Shown: positions 44,091 through 55,927 of the stretch, in pieces
How the letters are laid out: each line of letters begins with the position of its first letter
Position numbering within the stretch: the stretch's first letter is position 1
Assembly: GCF_004570385.1 (NCBI RefSeq)
Contig: NZ_SPQL01000015.1
Location: 41,331-105,330, forward strand
Length of the DNA stretch: 64,000 nucleotides
Direction of reading: 5' to 3'
Source of the DNA: Blastococcus sp. CT_GayMR19
GTDB lineage: Bacteria; Actinomycetota; Actinomycetes; Mycobacteriales; Geodermatophilaceae
The notes under the pieces: model-generated
What the model was told of the DNA's origin: nothing
Databases searched by the model: none
What the model saw: only the letters and a program-made list of their open reading frames with translations
Made by a program: the position numbers and the translations under genes

Positions 44091-45925
<1,835 letters not shown>

Positions 45926-45929
<4 letters not shown>

Positions 45930-47302
45930 ACCCCGCCCTCATCGACCTGCTGCGCGAGTGGATGCCGCACCAGCGCTGGTTCGGCAGCAAGGGCCGGGAG
46001 TGGGCCGACGTCACCGAGGACGGCTTCCTCCTCGACCAGGCCAACCCGGTGCTGTCGGTGCACCGGGTGCGGGTCACCTACGCCGACGGCGGCCGCGAGA
46101 CCTACCTCGTCCCGCTGTCCTGGCGCGACCACCCGTCGGACGAACTGGCCTCGGCCTTCGTCGGTGCGGTACCGGCCAAGGGCGGCGAGACCTACGCCTA
46201 CGACGCGATGCGGGACCGCGACGCGACGGCACCGTGGCTCATCCACCTGGTGAACGCCTCGACGATCGGGCCGATGCACTTCCACCCGGCCGGGGTGGCC
46301 TACATCCCGGAGGGACTGCCCGGCGACATGGTCTCCGGCGAGCAGAGCAACACCTCGCTGATCTACGGGTCGGAAGCGATCCTCAAGCTGTTCCGCCGGC
46401 TGGAGCCGGGCCTCAATCCCGACGTCGAGGTGCACGACGCCCTGCGTCGGGCGGACAACCCGCACATCGCGCCCCTGCTCGGGCACATCGAGATCGACGA
46501 CCCGGCCGATCCCGGCGCTCCGCCGGCGACGGTGGCGATGCTGCAGACGTTCGTGACCAACGCGAGCGACGGCTGGCGACTGGCCACGGCCAGCGTGCGC
46601 GACCTCTACGCCGAAGGCGACCTGCACGCCGACGAGGTGGGGGGCGACTTCGCCGCCGAGAGCGAGCGGCTGGGGGCGGCGACGGCCTCGGTGCACGCCG
46701 ACATGGCGAAGGTGCTGCCCACCGAGCCGGCCGACGCGGGCTGGTACGGCACCCTCGCCGAGCAGATGACCGCCCGGCTGGACGCCGCCCTCGAGGTCGT
46801 CCCCCAGCTCGCCGGGCACGCCGACGCGATCCGGGCGCTGTACGCCGAGGTCGCCTCCAGCACGGAGCCGACGGTGCGCCAGCGGGTGCACGGCGACCTG
46901 CACCTCGGCCAGGTGCTGCGGACGACGACCGGCTGGATCGTGCTCGACTTCGAGGGCGAGCCCGCACGGCCACTGGCGGAGCGCCGCGAGCTGGACAGCC
47001 CGTTCCGCGACATCGCGGGGATGTTGCGCAGCTTCGACTACGCGGCCCGGCACATGCTGGTCGAGCAGCCCGAGGACTCCCAGCGGGCCTACCGCGCGCA
47101 GGAGTGGGCGGAGCGCAACCGCGCGGCGTTCTGCGCCGGTTACTCGCACGCGAGCGGGCTCGACCCGTGCGGGGGATCACCACTCCTTCGGGCGTTCGAA
47201 GCCGACAAGGCGGTTTACGAGTGCGTGTACGAGGCACGCAACCGACCGCACTGGCTGATGATCCCGCTCACCTCGCTGTCCCGGCTGACCGGCCAGGGCT
47301 GA
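45926..47302 (+). CDS. mak: Maltokinase
   Basis: Mak phosphorylates maltose to maltose-1-phosphate with ATP for GlgE. Its 458 residues show the kinase-like fold: an N-terminal cap ([12 protein letters not shown] near 15-26), catalytic [10 protein letters not shown] (near 325), [11 protein letters not shown] (near 340) and [12 protein letters not shown] (near 365). It is separate from TreS here, whereas some actinobacteria fuse them. GGAGG lies 7 nt before the ATG inside treS. Confidence 0.95.
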
Positions 47303-47378
47303 CGCGGGTGGCCCGCCCGACGCGCTACGACCGAGACCACGGCATCCAGAGGCATGGCACCCAGAGGACGGCGACACG

Positions 47379-50045
47379 ATGACGACCGACGACCGAGGCG
47401 AGCCCCCGGTGGCCGACAAGGACGAGCTCCAGCGCGCCGTGGAGGAGAAGACCGCCCGGGCGGAAGCGGCGGCCGGCAGCGAACCCGTCGTGAACGCGCC
47501 ACCGGCGACGGCGGCGAAGCGGACGGCGAAGAAGGCGGCCCCCGCGACGGCGGGCGCAGCCAAGAAGGCCCCCGCGGTCAAGAAGGCCCCCGCAGCCAAG
47601 AAGGCCCCTGCGGCGAAGAAGGCCCCCGCGGCCAAGAAGGCCCCGGCGGCCAAGCGGGCGCCCGCCAAACGGGCGTCGGCGACCGCCGAGCCGGTGGTGG
47701 CGCCGGCGCCGATCGCCGAACCGGGCGACCTCACGGGCGCACCGCTGCGCAGCGGAGGCCAGGAGGGCGGCCTGGCCGGCGAGGCGTCGTCGGCGGCCCC
47801 TCCTCGCCAGATCACCGGGGAGGACCTCAGCGCGGTCGTGGAGGGCTGGTCGCACGATCCGCACGGAGTCCTCGGCGCCCACCGGGCGAGCGACGGCTGG
47901 GTGGTGCGCACGCTGCGGCCCGACGCCGTGTCGGTCGCCGTCCTCGACCAGGACGGCACGCGGTACGAGGCACGCCAACTGCACGACGGCGGCATCTACG
48001 GGGCGCAGCTCCCCCAGCAGCCCGGCGACTACCGCATCGAGGTCACCTACGGCGACGGTGACGGCGGGACGGCCGCGTACACGGTCGACGACCCGTACCG
48101 CTGGATGCCGACGGTCGGGCAGCTGGACGAGCACCTGATCCGGGAGGGCCGCCACGAGCGGCTGTGGGAGGTGCTGGGCGCCCACGTCCGGCGCTACGAC
48201 ACGCCACGGGGCACCGTGGAGGGCGTCTCGTTCGCCGTCTGGGCGCCGAACGCCCGCGGCGTGAAGGTGACCGGCGACTTCGACTACTGGCAGGCCCGCG
48301 CCTACCCGATGCGTTCGCTGGGGTCCTCCGGGGTGTGGGAGATCTTCATCCCGGGTGCCCAGGCGGGCAGCCGGTACCGCTACCACGTGCTGGGTGCCGA
48401 CGGCGCGTGGCGGGAGAAGTCCGACCCGCTGGCCTTCGCCACCGAGGTGCCGCCGCTGAACGCGTCCGTCGTCACCGAGTCGACCTACACCTGGGGCGAC
48501 GACGAGTGGCTGTCCGACCGGGCCGCCGGCAACTGGCACGAGCGGCCGGTCAGCACCTACGAAGTGCACGCAGGCTCCTGGCGCCAGGGACTGTCCTACC
48601 GCGACATGGCCGACGAGCTCGTCGACTACGTGGTGTCCGCCGGCTTCACCCACATCGAGTTCATGCCGCTGGCCGAGCACCCGTTCGGTGGCTCCTGGGG
48701 GTACCAGGTCACCTCCTACTACGCCCCGACGTCGCGCTTCGGCAGTCCCGACGACCTCCGGTACCTGATCGACCGCGCCCACCAGGCCGGGATCGGCGTG
48801 ATCGTCGACTGGGTGCCGGCGCACTTCCCCAAGGACGAGTGGGCGCTGGCGCGCTTCGACGGCACCCCGCTCTACGAGCACGCCGACCCGCGCCGGGGCG
48901 AGCAGCTGGACTGGGGCACCTACGTCTTCGACTTCGGTCGTCCCGAGGTGCGCAACTTCCTGGTCGCCAACGCCCTCTACTGGGCCAAGGAGTTCCACGT
49001 CGACGGTCTCCGCGTCGACGCGGTGGCCTCGATGCTCTACCTCGACTACTCGCGCGAGGACTGGGCGCCCAACATCCACGGCGGCCGGGAGAACCTCGAG
49101 GCGGTCGCGTTCCTGCAGGAGATGAACGCGACGGTCTACCGCGAGGTCCCCGGTGTGGTGACGATCGCCGAGGAGTCGACCGCCTGGCCGGGCGTGACCC
49201 GCCCGACGCACCTGGGCGGCCTGGGCTTCGGGTTCAAGTGGAACATGGGCTGGATGCACGACTCCCTGGCCTACATGTCCAAGCAGCCGGTGCACCGCAG
49301 CTACCACCACGGCCAGCTGACGTTCTCGATGATCTACGCCTACTCCGAGAACTACGTGCTGCCGATCAGCCACGACGAGGTCGTCTACGGCAAGGGCTCC
49401 ATGCTGCGGAAGATGCCCGGCGACCGCTGGCAGCAGCTGGCCAACCTGCGTGCCTACCTGGCCTACATGTGGGCCCACCCGGGCAAGCAGCTGCTGTTCA
49501 TGGGGTCGGAGTTCGCCCAGGACGCCGAGTGGGCCGAGAGCCGCTCGCTGGACTGGTGGCACCTCGACGACCCCGCGCACCGCGGGGTCCTGCAGCTGGT
49601 GACCGACCTCAACGCCCGCTACAAGGAGCTCGACGCGCTCTGGTCGCTGGACGTCGATCCGCGCGGGTTCCAGTGGATCGACGCGAACGACGCCTCGGGC
49701 AACGTGCTGTCCTTCCTGCGGTACGGGGTCCCGCCGGCGCCCGCGGGTGCGGTTCCCGGGGAGGTGGACGGCGATGCCGGGACCGAGGAGGGCAGTACGC
49801 AGGGGTCGGCGCTGGCCTGCGTGGTGAACTTCTCCGGCTCGCCGCACCACGGATACCGCATCGGGCTGCCCCGCGGGGGCTACTGGCGCGAGGTGCTCAA
49901 CTCCGACGCCGAGGGGTACGGCGGCTCCGGGGTCGGCAATCTCGGCGGCATCGAGGCGGTCGCGGAGCCGTGGCACGGGCAGCCGTACTCGGCGACCGTG
50001 GCCGCTCCCCCGCTGGGCACCGTCTGGTTCCTGCACGAGGGCTGA
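47379..50045 (+). CDS. glgB: Glycogen branching enzyme with histone-H1-like N-terminal tail
   Basis: GlgB makes alpha-1,6 branches in the glucan built by GlgE. The enzyme proper (about residues 140-888) has an N-terminal beta domain, CBM48 and a GH13_9 barrel; the nucleophile is in [11 protein letters not shown], the acid in TIAEESTAW, and the HD in [11 protein letters not shown]. Unusually, residues 1-120 are a low-complexity Lys/Ala/Pro tail with six-residue repeats (AKKAPA) like those of histone-H1-like and HU C-tails. A second insert ([20 protein letters not shown], about 787-806) is acidic. The ATG lies behind GAGGAC, and the tail is in frame with no stop. Confidence 0.95.
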   Translation: MTTDDRGEPPVADKDELQRAVEEKTARAEAAAGSEPVVNAPPATAAKRTAKKAAPATAGAAKKAPAVKKAPAAKKAPAAKKAPAAKKAPAAKRAPAKRASATAEPVVAPAPIAEPGDLTGAPLRSGGQEGGLAGEASSAAPPRQITGEDLSAVVEGWSHDPHGVLGAHRASDGWVVRTLRPDAVSVAVLDQDGTRYEARQLHDGGIYGAQLPQQPGDYRIEVTYGDGDGGTAAYTVDDPYRWMPTVGQLDEHLIREGRHERLWEVLGAHVRRYDTPRGTVEGVSFAVWAPNARGVKVTGDFDYWQARAYPMRSLGSSGVWEIFIPGAQAGSRYRYHVLGADGAWREKSDPLAFATEVPPLNASVVTESTYTWGDDEWLSDRAAGNWHERPVSTYEVHAGSWRQGLSYRDMADELVDYVVSAGFTHIEFMPLAEHPFGGSWGYQVTSYYAPTSRFGSPDDLRYLIDRAHQAGIGVIVDWVPAHFPKDEWALARFDGTPLYEHADPRRGEQLDWGTYVFDFGRPEVRNFLVANALYWAKEFHVDGLRVDAVASMLYLDYSREDWAPNIHGGRENLEAVAFLQEMNATVYREVPGVVTIAEESTAWPGVTRPTHLGGLGFGFKWNMGWMHDSLAYMSKQPVHRSYHHGQLTFSMIYAYSENYVLPISHDEVVYGKGSMLRKMPGDRWQQLANLRAYLAYMWAHPGKQLLFMGSEFAQDAEWAESRSLDWWHLDDPAHRGVLQLVTDLNARYKELDALWSLDVDPRGFQWIDANDASGNVLSFLRYGVPPAPAGAVPGEVDGDAGTEEGSTQGSALACVVNFSGSPHHGYRIGLPRGGYWREVLNSDAEGYGGSGVGNLGGIEAVAEPWHGQPYSATVAAPPLGTVWFLHEG
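47558..47667 (+). repeat. 18-bp tandem repeat encoding (A)KKAPA in glgB
   Basis: About six imperfect 18-nt units such as gccaagaaggcccccgcg encode the AKKAPA hexapeptide. The last unit is AKRAPA. The frame is kept by any gain or loss of units. Confidence 0.85.
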
Positions 50046-50061
50046 CCCGACCGGTTGCACG

Positions 50062-50085
50062 GGCGGCTCCCGGACGGGAGCCGCC
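50062..50085 (+). terminator. Terminator of glgE-treS-mak-glgB
   Basis: GGCGGCTCCC and GGGAGCCGCC pair over a 4-nt loop, 16 nt after glgB. A second hairpin (GATGCCCG ... CGGGCATC, 50095-50122) follows directly. The rest of the 50046-50197 gap holds the promoter of the metallopeptidase gene. Confidence 0.7.
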
Positions 50086-50197
50086 GGTGCGCCGGATGCC
50101 CGCGCTCGGCGGAGCGGGCATCCTGGCCTGCGCACGACACCGTCGGCCGCCCGCTCCCCGCGCCGGGCCGCCACCCGGACGAGGGGACCGAGCCCCG

Positions 50198-51598
50198 ATG
50201 AGACAGTTCCGGCACCGTGCGCTGCCGCTGGCGCTGGCGGCCGTCCTGCTCACCGGCTGCTCCGCGAAGGCCGTGGCCGGGGTGGGGTCGCCGGGGCCGG
50301 GCGGGCCCGTGGACGTGCCGGCCGACGCCTTCCCGATCACCGGGGCCGGGGACGAGCCCATCGACCAGGTCGCCCGGAACGCACTCGCCGACATCGAGAC
50401 CTTCTGGTCCTCGGCCTATCCGGAGCACTTCGGCGAGGACTACACCCCCCTCGAGGGCGGGTACTTCTCGGTGGACTCCGAGGCGCTCGACGAGAGCGCC
50501 TACCCCGAGACCGGCATCGGCTGCGAGGAGTCGCCGAACACGCCGGACTCCGTGGCGAGCAACGCCCTCTACGACCCGGCCTGCGACCTCATCGCCTTCG
50601 ACCGCGCCCTGCTCGAGGACCTCGCCGGCGACTACGGCCGGTTCCTGGTGCCGGTGGTGATGGCGCACGAGTTCGCCCACGCCATGCAGAGCCGGTTCGG
50701 GTTCGCCGCCTCCGGCCGCAGCATCCAGGACGAGACCCAGGCCGACTGCCTCGCAGGCGCGTGGACGGCCTGGGTCGCGGCGGGCGAGGCCGAGCACCTC
50801 TCCATCCGCACCCCGGAACTGGACGACGTCCTCCGGGGGTTCCTGCTGCTGCGCGACGACGTCGGGAGCGATCCCGAGGGCGGGACGGCGCACGGCTCCT
50901 ACTTCGACCGGGTGTCGGCGTTCTACGAGGGTTTCGACGGCGGGATCCCGCCCTGCCGCGACGGCTTCGGCGAGGACCGGCTGTTCACCCAGGCCCCGTT
51001 CGACCCGACCGAGAGGGCCAGTGAGGGCAACGCGCCCTACGACGACATCGTCGAATGGGTCGGCCAGACCCTGCCCGCCTTCTGGGAGGCGGTGTTCGCC
51101 GAGTTCCTCGACGCGGACTTCGACCCCCCCGCCGTGGAGGCGTTCGACGCGACCGCCCCCGGGTGCGGCCCGCTCGGCAGCGAGAACCGGGATCTCGGGT
51201 TCTGCGCGCCCGACGCGACGGTCTACTTCGACGAGACGGAGCTGACCCGGCCGGTGCACGACGAAGTGGGCGACTTCGCCGTCGCGACCGCGCTGTCGCT
51301 GCCCTACGCCCTGGCGGCGCGGGCGCAGGCCGGGCTCTCCACCGACGACGGCGCGGCCACGCGGTCGGCGGTGTGCCTCACCGGCTGGTACACCGCGCAG
51401 TGGTACGCCGGGGCATTCGACGACACCCTCTCGATCCGGCTGAGCCCCGGGGACGTCGACGAGGCGGTGCAGTTCCTGCTCACCCACGGGGTCGAGGACC
51501 GGATCTTCCCCGACGTGCCGGCGACCGGCTTCGAGCTGGTCGGGTCGTTCCGGCTCGGCTTCCTGGAGGGCGGGGAGTCGTGCGACCTCGGTCTCTGA
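50198..51598 (+). CDS. Zinc metallopeptidase-like lipoprotein (first of a tandem pair)
   Basis: This 466-residue exported lipoprotein (lipobox VLLTGCS) carries an HEXXH metal site (VMAHEFAHAMQ, near 155) and a downstream TQADCLAGAW motif that supplies the third ligand. This is the pattern of the PF04228 neutral zinc metallopeptidases (YpfJ-like). It is longer than YpfJ (about 290 residues) because of a C-terminal extension of about 200 residues with repeated FDRV and CLTGWY-type motifs. Substrate is unknown. GAGGGG lies before the ATG. Confidence 0.85.
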   Translation: MRQFRHRALPLALAAVLLTGCSAKAVAGVGSPGPGGPVDVPADAFPITGAGDEPIDQVARNALADIETFWSSAYPEHFGEDYTPLEGGYFSVDSEALDESAYPETGIGCEESPNTPDSVASNALYDPACDLIAFDRALLEDLAGDYGRFLVPVVMAHEFAHAMQSRFGFAASGRSIQDETQADCLAGAWTAWVAAGEAEHLSIRTPELDDVLRGFLLLRDDVGSDPEGGTAHGSYFDRVSAFYEGFDGGIPPCRDGFGEDRLFTQAPFDPTERASEGNAPYDDIVEWVGQTLPAFWEAVFAEFLDADFDPPAVEAFDATAPGCGPLGSENRDLGFCAPDATVYFDETELTRPVHDEVGDFAVATALSLPYALAARAQAGLSTDDGAATRSAVCLTGWYTAQWYAGAFDDTLSIRLSPGDVDEAVQFLLTHGVEDRIFPDVPATGFELVGSFRLGFLEGGESCDLGL

Positions 51599-51642
51599 CC
51601 CGGTCGCGTTTGGGGGCGCCGCCGCGGGGCGATGCACGAGGG

Positions 51643-53025
51643 GTGCACCGTTCCCGCACCACCCGGGTGGCCCTCGCCACGGCCTCCCTCGCCGGTCTGC
51701 TGGGCGTGAGCGGGTGCGTCTCGGTGGTCGTCGGACGGCCCAGCGCGCAGGTCCCGCAGCGCGCCGCCCCGGGTGAGGTCACCGTCATCGGCGCCGTCGA
51801 GGGCAGCGTGGACGAGCAGGCCCGCAACGCCCTCGCCGATCTGGAGACCTTCTGGGCCGATCGGTTCCCCGACGTCTTCGGGCAGGAGTTCCAGCCGCTG
51901 CAGGGGGGCTACTTCAGCGTCGACCCCGGCGACATCGACCCCCGGATCTACCCGCAGGGAGTGGGGTGCGGCGCCGATCCCCGGGAGGCCGAGAACAACG
52001 CCTTCTACTGCCAGGCCCCCCAGGCGCCCAACTCCGATGCCATCACCTACGACCGCGCCTTCCTGGGCGAGCTGGCGGCCGACCATGGCCGCTTCCTCCC
52101 CGCCATGGTGATGGCGCACGAGTTCGGGCACGCCGTCCAGGCGCGCGTCGGGTTGCCCGACCGGTCGATCACGATCGAGACGCAGGCCGACTGTCTCGCC
52201 GGCGCCTGGACCGCCTGGGTGGCGGCGGGCGAGGCCGAGCACTCGCGGCTGCGCGACGCGGAGCTCGACGACCTGCTGCGCGGGTACTTCCTGCTCCGCG
52301 ACCCCGTGGGCACCAGCAGCGCCGCCGAGTCGGCCCACGGGTCCTACTTCGACCGGGTCTCGGGCTTCCAGGACGGGTTCGACGGCGGCCCGGAGGCCTG
52401 CCGGGACGAGTTCGGCCCCGAGCGCGTCTTCACGCAGGGCGAGTTCACCCGGGACGACGACCTCGCCACCGGCGGCAACGCCAGCTACCCCAAGCTGCTC
52501 GAGCTCGTCGACGACTCCCTGCCCACCGTGTGGGAGCAGGCCTTCAGCGACGTGTTCGGCGAGCGGTTCCGGGCCCCGCAGATCGAGCCGTTCGACCGCC
52601 GGGCGCCCGACTGCGCCCCCGACCCCGATCGGGAGCTCGTCGTCTGCCCGGACGAGGGGATCGTCGCCTTCGACGAGGCCGACCTCGGGGGGCCGGCTTA
52701 CGAGCTCGGCGACTTCGCGGTGGCCACCGCCATCGCCATCCCCTACAGCCTGTCCGTCCGGGACCAGCTGGGCCTCTCCACCGACGACGAGGAGGCGGTG
52801 CGCTCGGCGCTGTGCCTGACCGGCTGGTACGCCGCGCGGGTCTACAACGGCCAGGCGGGGATCGAGATCTCGCCCGGCGACCTCGACGAGAGCGTCCGGT
52901 TCCTCCTGACGTACGGCAATGACCCGGACGTCATCCCGGACGTCGACCTGAGCGGCTTCCAGCAGGTCGACCTGTTCCGCGCCGGCTTCCTCCGGGGGCT
53001 GGCGGCCTGCGACGTCGGCGCCTGA
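51643..53025 (+). CDS. Zinc metallopeptidase-like lipoprotein (second of a tandem pair)
   Basis: This 460-residue paralogue of the upstream gene has a lipobox (LLGVSGC), VMAHEFGHAVQ and TQADCLAGAW, and the same C-terminal blocks (DEEAVRSALCLTGWY against DGAATRSAVCLTGWY). The start is uncertain: GTG at 51643 gives a normal signal peptide, but GTG at 51580 has a better ribosome site (GGAGGG), overlaps the first gene and would add 21 arginine-rich residues. The pair look like a local gene duplication. It is convergent with the thioredoxin gene with a 6-nt gap. Confidence 0.85.
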   Translation: MHRSRTTRVALATASLAGLLGVSGCVSVVVGRPSAQVPQRAAPGEVTVIGAVEGSVDEQARNALADLETFWADRFPDVFGQEFQPLQGGYFSVDPGDIDPRIYPQGVGCGADPREAENNAFYCQAPQAPNSDAITYDRAFLGELAADHGRFLPAMVMAHEFGHAVQARVGLPDRSITIETQADCLAGAWTAWVAAGEAEHSRLRDAELDDLLRGYFLLRDPVGTSSAAESAHGSYFDRVSGFQDGFDGGPEACRDEFGPERVFTQGEFTRDDDLATGGNASYPKLLELVDDSLPTVWEQAFSDVFGERFRAPQIEPFDRRAPDCAPDPDRELVVCPDEGIVAFDEADLGGPAYELGDFAVATAIAIPYSLSVRDQLGLSTDDEEAVRSALCLTGWYAARVYNGQAGIEISPGDLDESVRFLLTYGNDPDVIPDVDLSGFQQVDLFRAGFLRGLAACDVGA

Positions 53026-53031
53026 CCGCGC

Positions 53032-53994
53032 TCAGAAGAGCGCGGCGGTGAGCTGCCGGCGGGCCGTGCCGACGCGGGGGTCGTCGTCCCCGACGACGGC
53101 GAACAGCTCGACCAGGTGCCGGCGGGCCAGGTCCCGGTCCTCACCCGCCGAGCGCCGGACGACGTCGAGCAGCCGGTCGAAGGCCGCCTCCACGTTGCCG
53201 GTGCCGAGCAGGAAGTCCGCCGCGCGGGTCTGGGCGGGCACGTCGTCGGGCGCGGCGTCGGCCAGCGCCAGCGCGTCCGGCCCGGACTCCTCGGCCCGGC
53301 GGAACAGCTGCACCTGGCGCAGGGCCAGCCCCGCCTCCGGGTGGTCGGGCTCGGCGTCGAGGATCGCCCGGTAGGCCGCCTCGGCCGCCGCCAGGTCACC
53401 GCGCTCCAGTGCCGCCTCGGCCGCGTCCAGGCGGGGGTCCTCGGCGACGTCGGCGTCCTCGGGTGCCGCGCCCGGCACCGCTCCCCCGGTGGTCGCGTTC
53501 ACCAGCTCGGTGACGAACTGCCGGGCCTGCTCCTCGGGGATGGCGCCGTTGAACTCGGCCACGAGCTGGCCCTGCCAGACCGCCTTCACCGCGGGGATGC
53601 CCTGGACGCGCAGCCCCTGCGCCAGCGTCGGGTTGGTGTCGACGTCGACCTTGGCCAGGACCCACGAGCCGCCGCCCTCCTCGGCGAGGCGCTCGAGCAC
53701 AGGGGACAGCTGCTTGCACGGGCCGCACCACTCGGCCCACAGGTCGAGGACGACCGGCACCTGGAACGAGCGGTCGAGCACCTCGGCCTGGAAGGTCGCC
53801 TCCGTGACGTCGACGACGGCCGAGCCCGCCGCGCCCGCCGGGGCCGCCGCGCTCGGCGGCGGCGCGGACTGTGCGCGGGCGGCGGCCTCGTTGCGGGCCT
53901 TCACGGCGGCGAGGTCGACGGCGCCGGCCATCGCGGCGGCCATCTGGGCCTGCTGGGCCTGAGCCCGCGGGTCGGGACGTCCAGGACGAGTCAT
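53032..53994 (-). CDS. Thioredoxin-like co-chaperone (YbbN/CnoX type)
   Basis: This 320-residue protein has a Gln/Ala-rich N-terminus (about 1-50), a thioredoxin domain with WAEWCGPCKQLSP (near 85-97) and a C-terminal tetratricopeptide-like helical region (about 185-315). This layout matches YbbN, which hands proteins to chaperones and protects them from oxidation. The WCGPC motif is intact, so redox activity is possible. The ATG at 53992-53994 has GACAAT 6 nt upstream (leaderless). Confidence 0.92.
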   Translation of the reverse strand: MTRPGRPDPRAQAQQAQMAAAMAGAVDLAAVKARNEAAARAQSAPPPSAAAPAGAAGSAVVDVTEATFQAEVLDRSFQVPVVLDLWAEWCGPCKQLSPVLERLAEEGGGSWVLAKVDVDTNPTLAQGLRVQGIPAVKAVWQGQLVAEFNGAIPEEQARQFVTELVNATTGGAVPGAAPEDADVAEDPRLDAAEAALERGDLAAAEAAYRAILDAEPDHPEAGLALRQVQLFRRAEESGPDALALADAAPDDVPAQTRAADFLLGTGNVEAAFDRLLDVVRRSAGEDRDLARRHLVELFAVVGDDDPRVGTARRQLTAALF

Positions 53995-54000
53995 GTCCAC

Positions 54001-54006
54001 ATTGTC
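54001..54006 (-). promoter_or_regulatory. -10 box of the thioredoxin gene, leaderless type
   Basis: GACAAT on the minus strand lies 6 nt before the ATG. The 53995-54217 gap otherwise holds a 17-nt direct repeat (GGGGAGCCTCCGGCCCC at 54075-54091 and 54185-54201) and a possible terminator hairpin of the mutase gene at 54072-54099. Confidence 0.4.
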
Positions 54007-54217
54007 GCGCTCCGCGCTCCGACCGCGGCCAGGGGGCGTCCCCACCTGCATGGAGCCCCTCCGTCGTCCCGCGTGGGGAGCCTCCGGCCCCGCCCCACGG
54101 ACGACCCTCGCGTGGCGGCTCATCTCTCGTACCGCGACCTGGTGCCGTCCCCGGCCGTGCAGCGCGGCCTTCGCGACCCGGCCTCGGGGAGCCTCCGGCC
54201 CCCGCTCGGCCGGTCCG

Positions 54218-55897
54218 CTAGAACCGGGCGGGCTCGGTGTAGCCGCCCCATTCGGCGCGCAGGGCGCCGCAGATCTCCCCGAGGGTCGCCTCCGCGCGGA
54301 CGGCGTCCAGCATCGCCGGGATCATGTTGGCCTCCGTGCGGCCCACCTCGACCATCCGGGCGACGGCGGCGCGGGCGGCGACGTCGTCCCGGGTCTGCCG
54401 GCGGGCGGTCAGCTCGGCCTTCTGGTCGATCTCCACCTGGTGGCTCACCCGGAGGATGTCGAGCGTGTCGTGGGCGTCCACGGAGCCGACCAGGGTGTTG
54501 ACGCCGACGACCTTCTTGTCGCCCTTCTCCAGCGCCCGCTGGTACACGAACGCCGCCTCGGCGATCTCGCCGGTGAACCAGCCGTCCTCGATGCCGCGCA
54601 GGATGCCGGCGGTCATCGTGCCGTCGCTGCTCATGTCCTTGATGCGGGCGAAGATCTCCTCCGCCTGTCGCTCGATGTCGTCGGTGAGCGCCTCGACGTA
54701 CCAGGAGCCGCCGAGCGGGTCGGCCACGTTCATGACCCCCGTCTCCTCCATGATCACCTGCTGCGTGCGCAGCGCGATCTGCGCGGCCTTGGCGCTGGGC
54801 AGGGCGAGCACCTCGTCGAGGGCGTTGGTGTGCAGCGACTGGGTGCCCCCGAGGATCGCCGACAGTGCCTCCACCGCCGTCCGGGTGATGTTGTTGTCCG
54901 GCTGCTGGGCCGTCAGGGAGACGCCGGCGGTCTGCGTGTGGAAGCGCAGCTGCTGGGCCTTCTCCGTCGTCGCGCCGTAGACGTCGCGCAGCCAGCGGGC
55001 CCAGATCCGGCGCGCGGCGCGGAACTTGGCGATCTCCTCGAAGAAGTCGAGGTGGGCGTCGAAGAAGAACGACAGGCCCGGCGCGAACTGCTCGATGTCC
55101 AGTCCGCGGGAGAGGCCCAGCTCGACGTAGGCGAAGCCGTCGGCCAGCGTGTAGGCCAGCTCCTGCGCGGCGGTCGAGCCGGCCTCGCGGATGTGGTACC
55201 CGGAGACGCTGATCGGCTTGTAGGCCGGGATGTTCTCGGCGCAGTACTCCATGAGGTCGCCGATCAGGCGCAGGTGCGGCTCGGGCGCGAAGAGCCACTC
55301 CTTCTGCGCGATGTACTCCTTGAAGATGTCGGTCTGCAGGGTGCCGTTGAGGACGCCGAGGTCGACGCCCTGGCGCTCCGCGGCGACGAGGTACATGCAG
55401 AACACGGGGACGGCGGGGCCGCTGATCGTCATCGACGTCGTGGTGTCGCCGAGCGGGATCTGGTCGAACAGCACGTCCATGTCGGTGGCGGTGTCGATCG
55501 CTACGCCGCAGTGGCCGACCTCCCCGAGGGACCGCGGGTCGTCGGAGTCGTAGCCCATGAGGGTCGGCATGTCGAAGGCCACGGAGAGACCGCCACCGCC
55601 CTCGGCGAGGATCATCCGGTAGCGCTCGTTGGTCTGCTGGGCGTTGCCGAAGCCGGCGAACTGCCGGATGGTCCAGGCCCGGCCGCGGTAGCCGGTGGCG
55701 TGCAGCCCGCGGGTGAACGGGAACTCACCCGGGTAGCCGATCCGCTCGAAACCGGGAACGGCGGACTCGTCGGCGGGCCCGTAGACCGGGTCCACCTCGA
55801 CCCCGGACAGCGTGGTGAAGTCGGCGTCCCGGACCTTGCCGGCGGCCAGTGCCGCGTCGTACCGCTGCTGCCACCGCTGCCGTGCGTCGTCGCCCAT
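54218..55897 (-). CDS. icmA: Isobutyryl-CoA mutase large subunit (IcmA type)
   Basis: This 559-residue protein is a B12-dependent acyl-CoA mutase barrel without a C-terminal cobalamin domain. The active site reads Phe80 (WTIRQFAG) and Gln198 (FKEYIAQKE) where methylmalonyl-CoA mutase has Tyr89 and Arg207. Phe/Gln at these positions is the published signature of isobutyryl-CoA mutase, which swaps n-butyryl- and isobutyryl-CoA with the small subunit IcmB. No icmB gene is in the window. The ATG at 55895-55897 is chosen over a TTG two codons upstream; TACTAT lies 7 nt before it. A MarR gene and palindrome lie directly upstream. Confidence 0.9.
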   Translation of the reverse strand: MGDDARQRWQQRYDAALAAGKVRDADFTTLSGVEVDPVYGPADESAVPGFERIGYPGEFPFTRGLHATGYRGRAWTIRQFAGFGNAQQTNERYRMILAEGGGGLSVAFDMPTLMGYDSDDPRSLGEVGHCGVAIDTATDMDVLFDQIPLGDTTTSMTISGPAVPVFCMYLVAAERQGVDLGVLNGTLQTDIFKEYIAQKEWLFAPEPHLRLIGDLMEYCAENIPAYKPISVSGYHIREAGSTAAQELAYTLADGFAYVELGLSRGLDIEQFAPGLSFFFDAHLDFFEEIAKFRAARRIWARWLRDVYGATTEKAQQLRFHTQTAGVSLTAQQPDNNITRTAVEALSAILGGTQSLHTNALDEVLALPSAKAAQIALRTQQVIMEETGVMNVADPLGGSWYVEALTDDIERQAEEIFARIKDMSSDGTMTAGILRGIEDGWFTGEIAEAAFVYQRALEKGDKKVVGVNTLVGSVDAHDTLDILRVSHQVEIDQKAELTARRQTRDDVAARAAVARMVEVGRTEANMIPAMLDAVRAEATLGEICGALRAEWGGYTEPARF

Positions 55898-55901
55898 GCC
55901 C

Positions 55902-55927
55902 AAGATAGTAGGACGTCCAACTATCTT
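55902..55927. promoter_or_regulatory. 26-bp palindromic operator between marR and icmA
   Basis: AAGATAGT and ACTATCTT are exact arms; GGACGTCC is a central palindrome, with one mismatched pair. The site covers the icmA -10 TACTAT (minus strand, 55905-55910) and the last codons of marR. This is the size and form of a MarR operator and would repress icmA. Confidence 0.75.

Noticed and set aside
47558..47667. CRISPR-like or non-coding tandem repeat
   Set aside because: Units are 18 nt, adjacent without spacers and in frame with glgB.
51055..51642. A longer second metallopeptidase beginning inside the first gene
   Set aside because: The translation before 51580 is the shadow of the first gene. 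Only the starts at 51580 and 51643 are plausible.
54218..55897. Methylmalonyl-CoA mutase
   Set aside because: The Tyr89/Arg207 positions are Phe80/Gln198, and the cobalamin domain is missing, as in IcmA.
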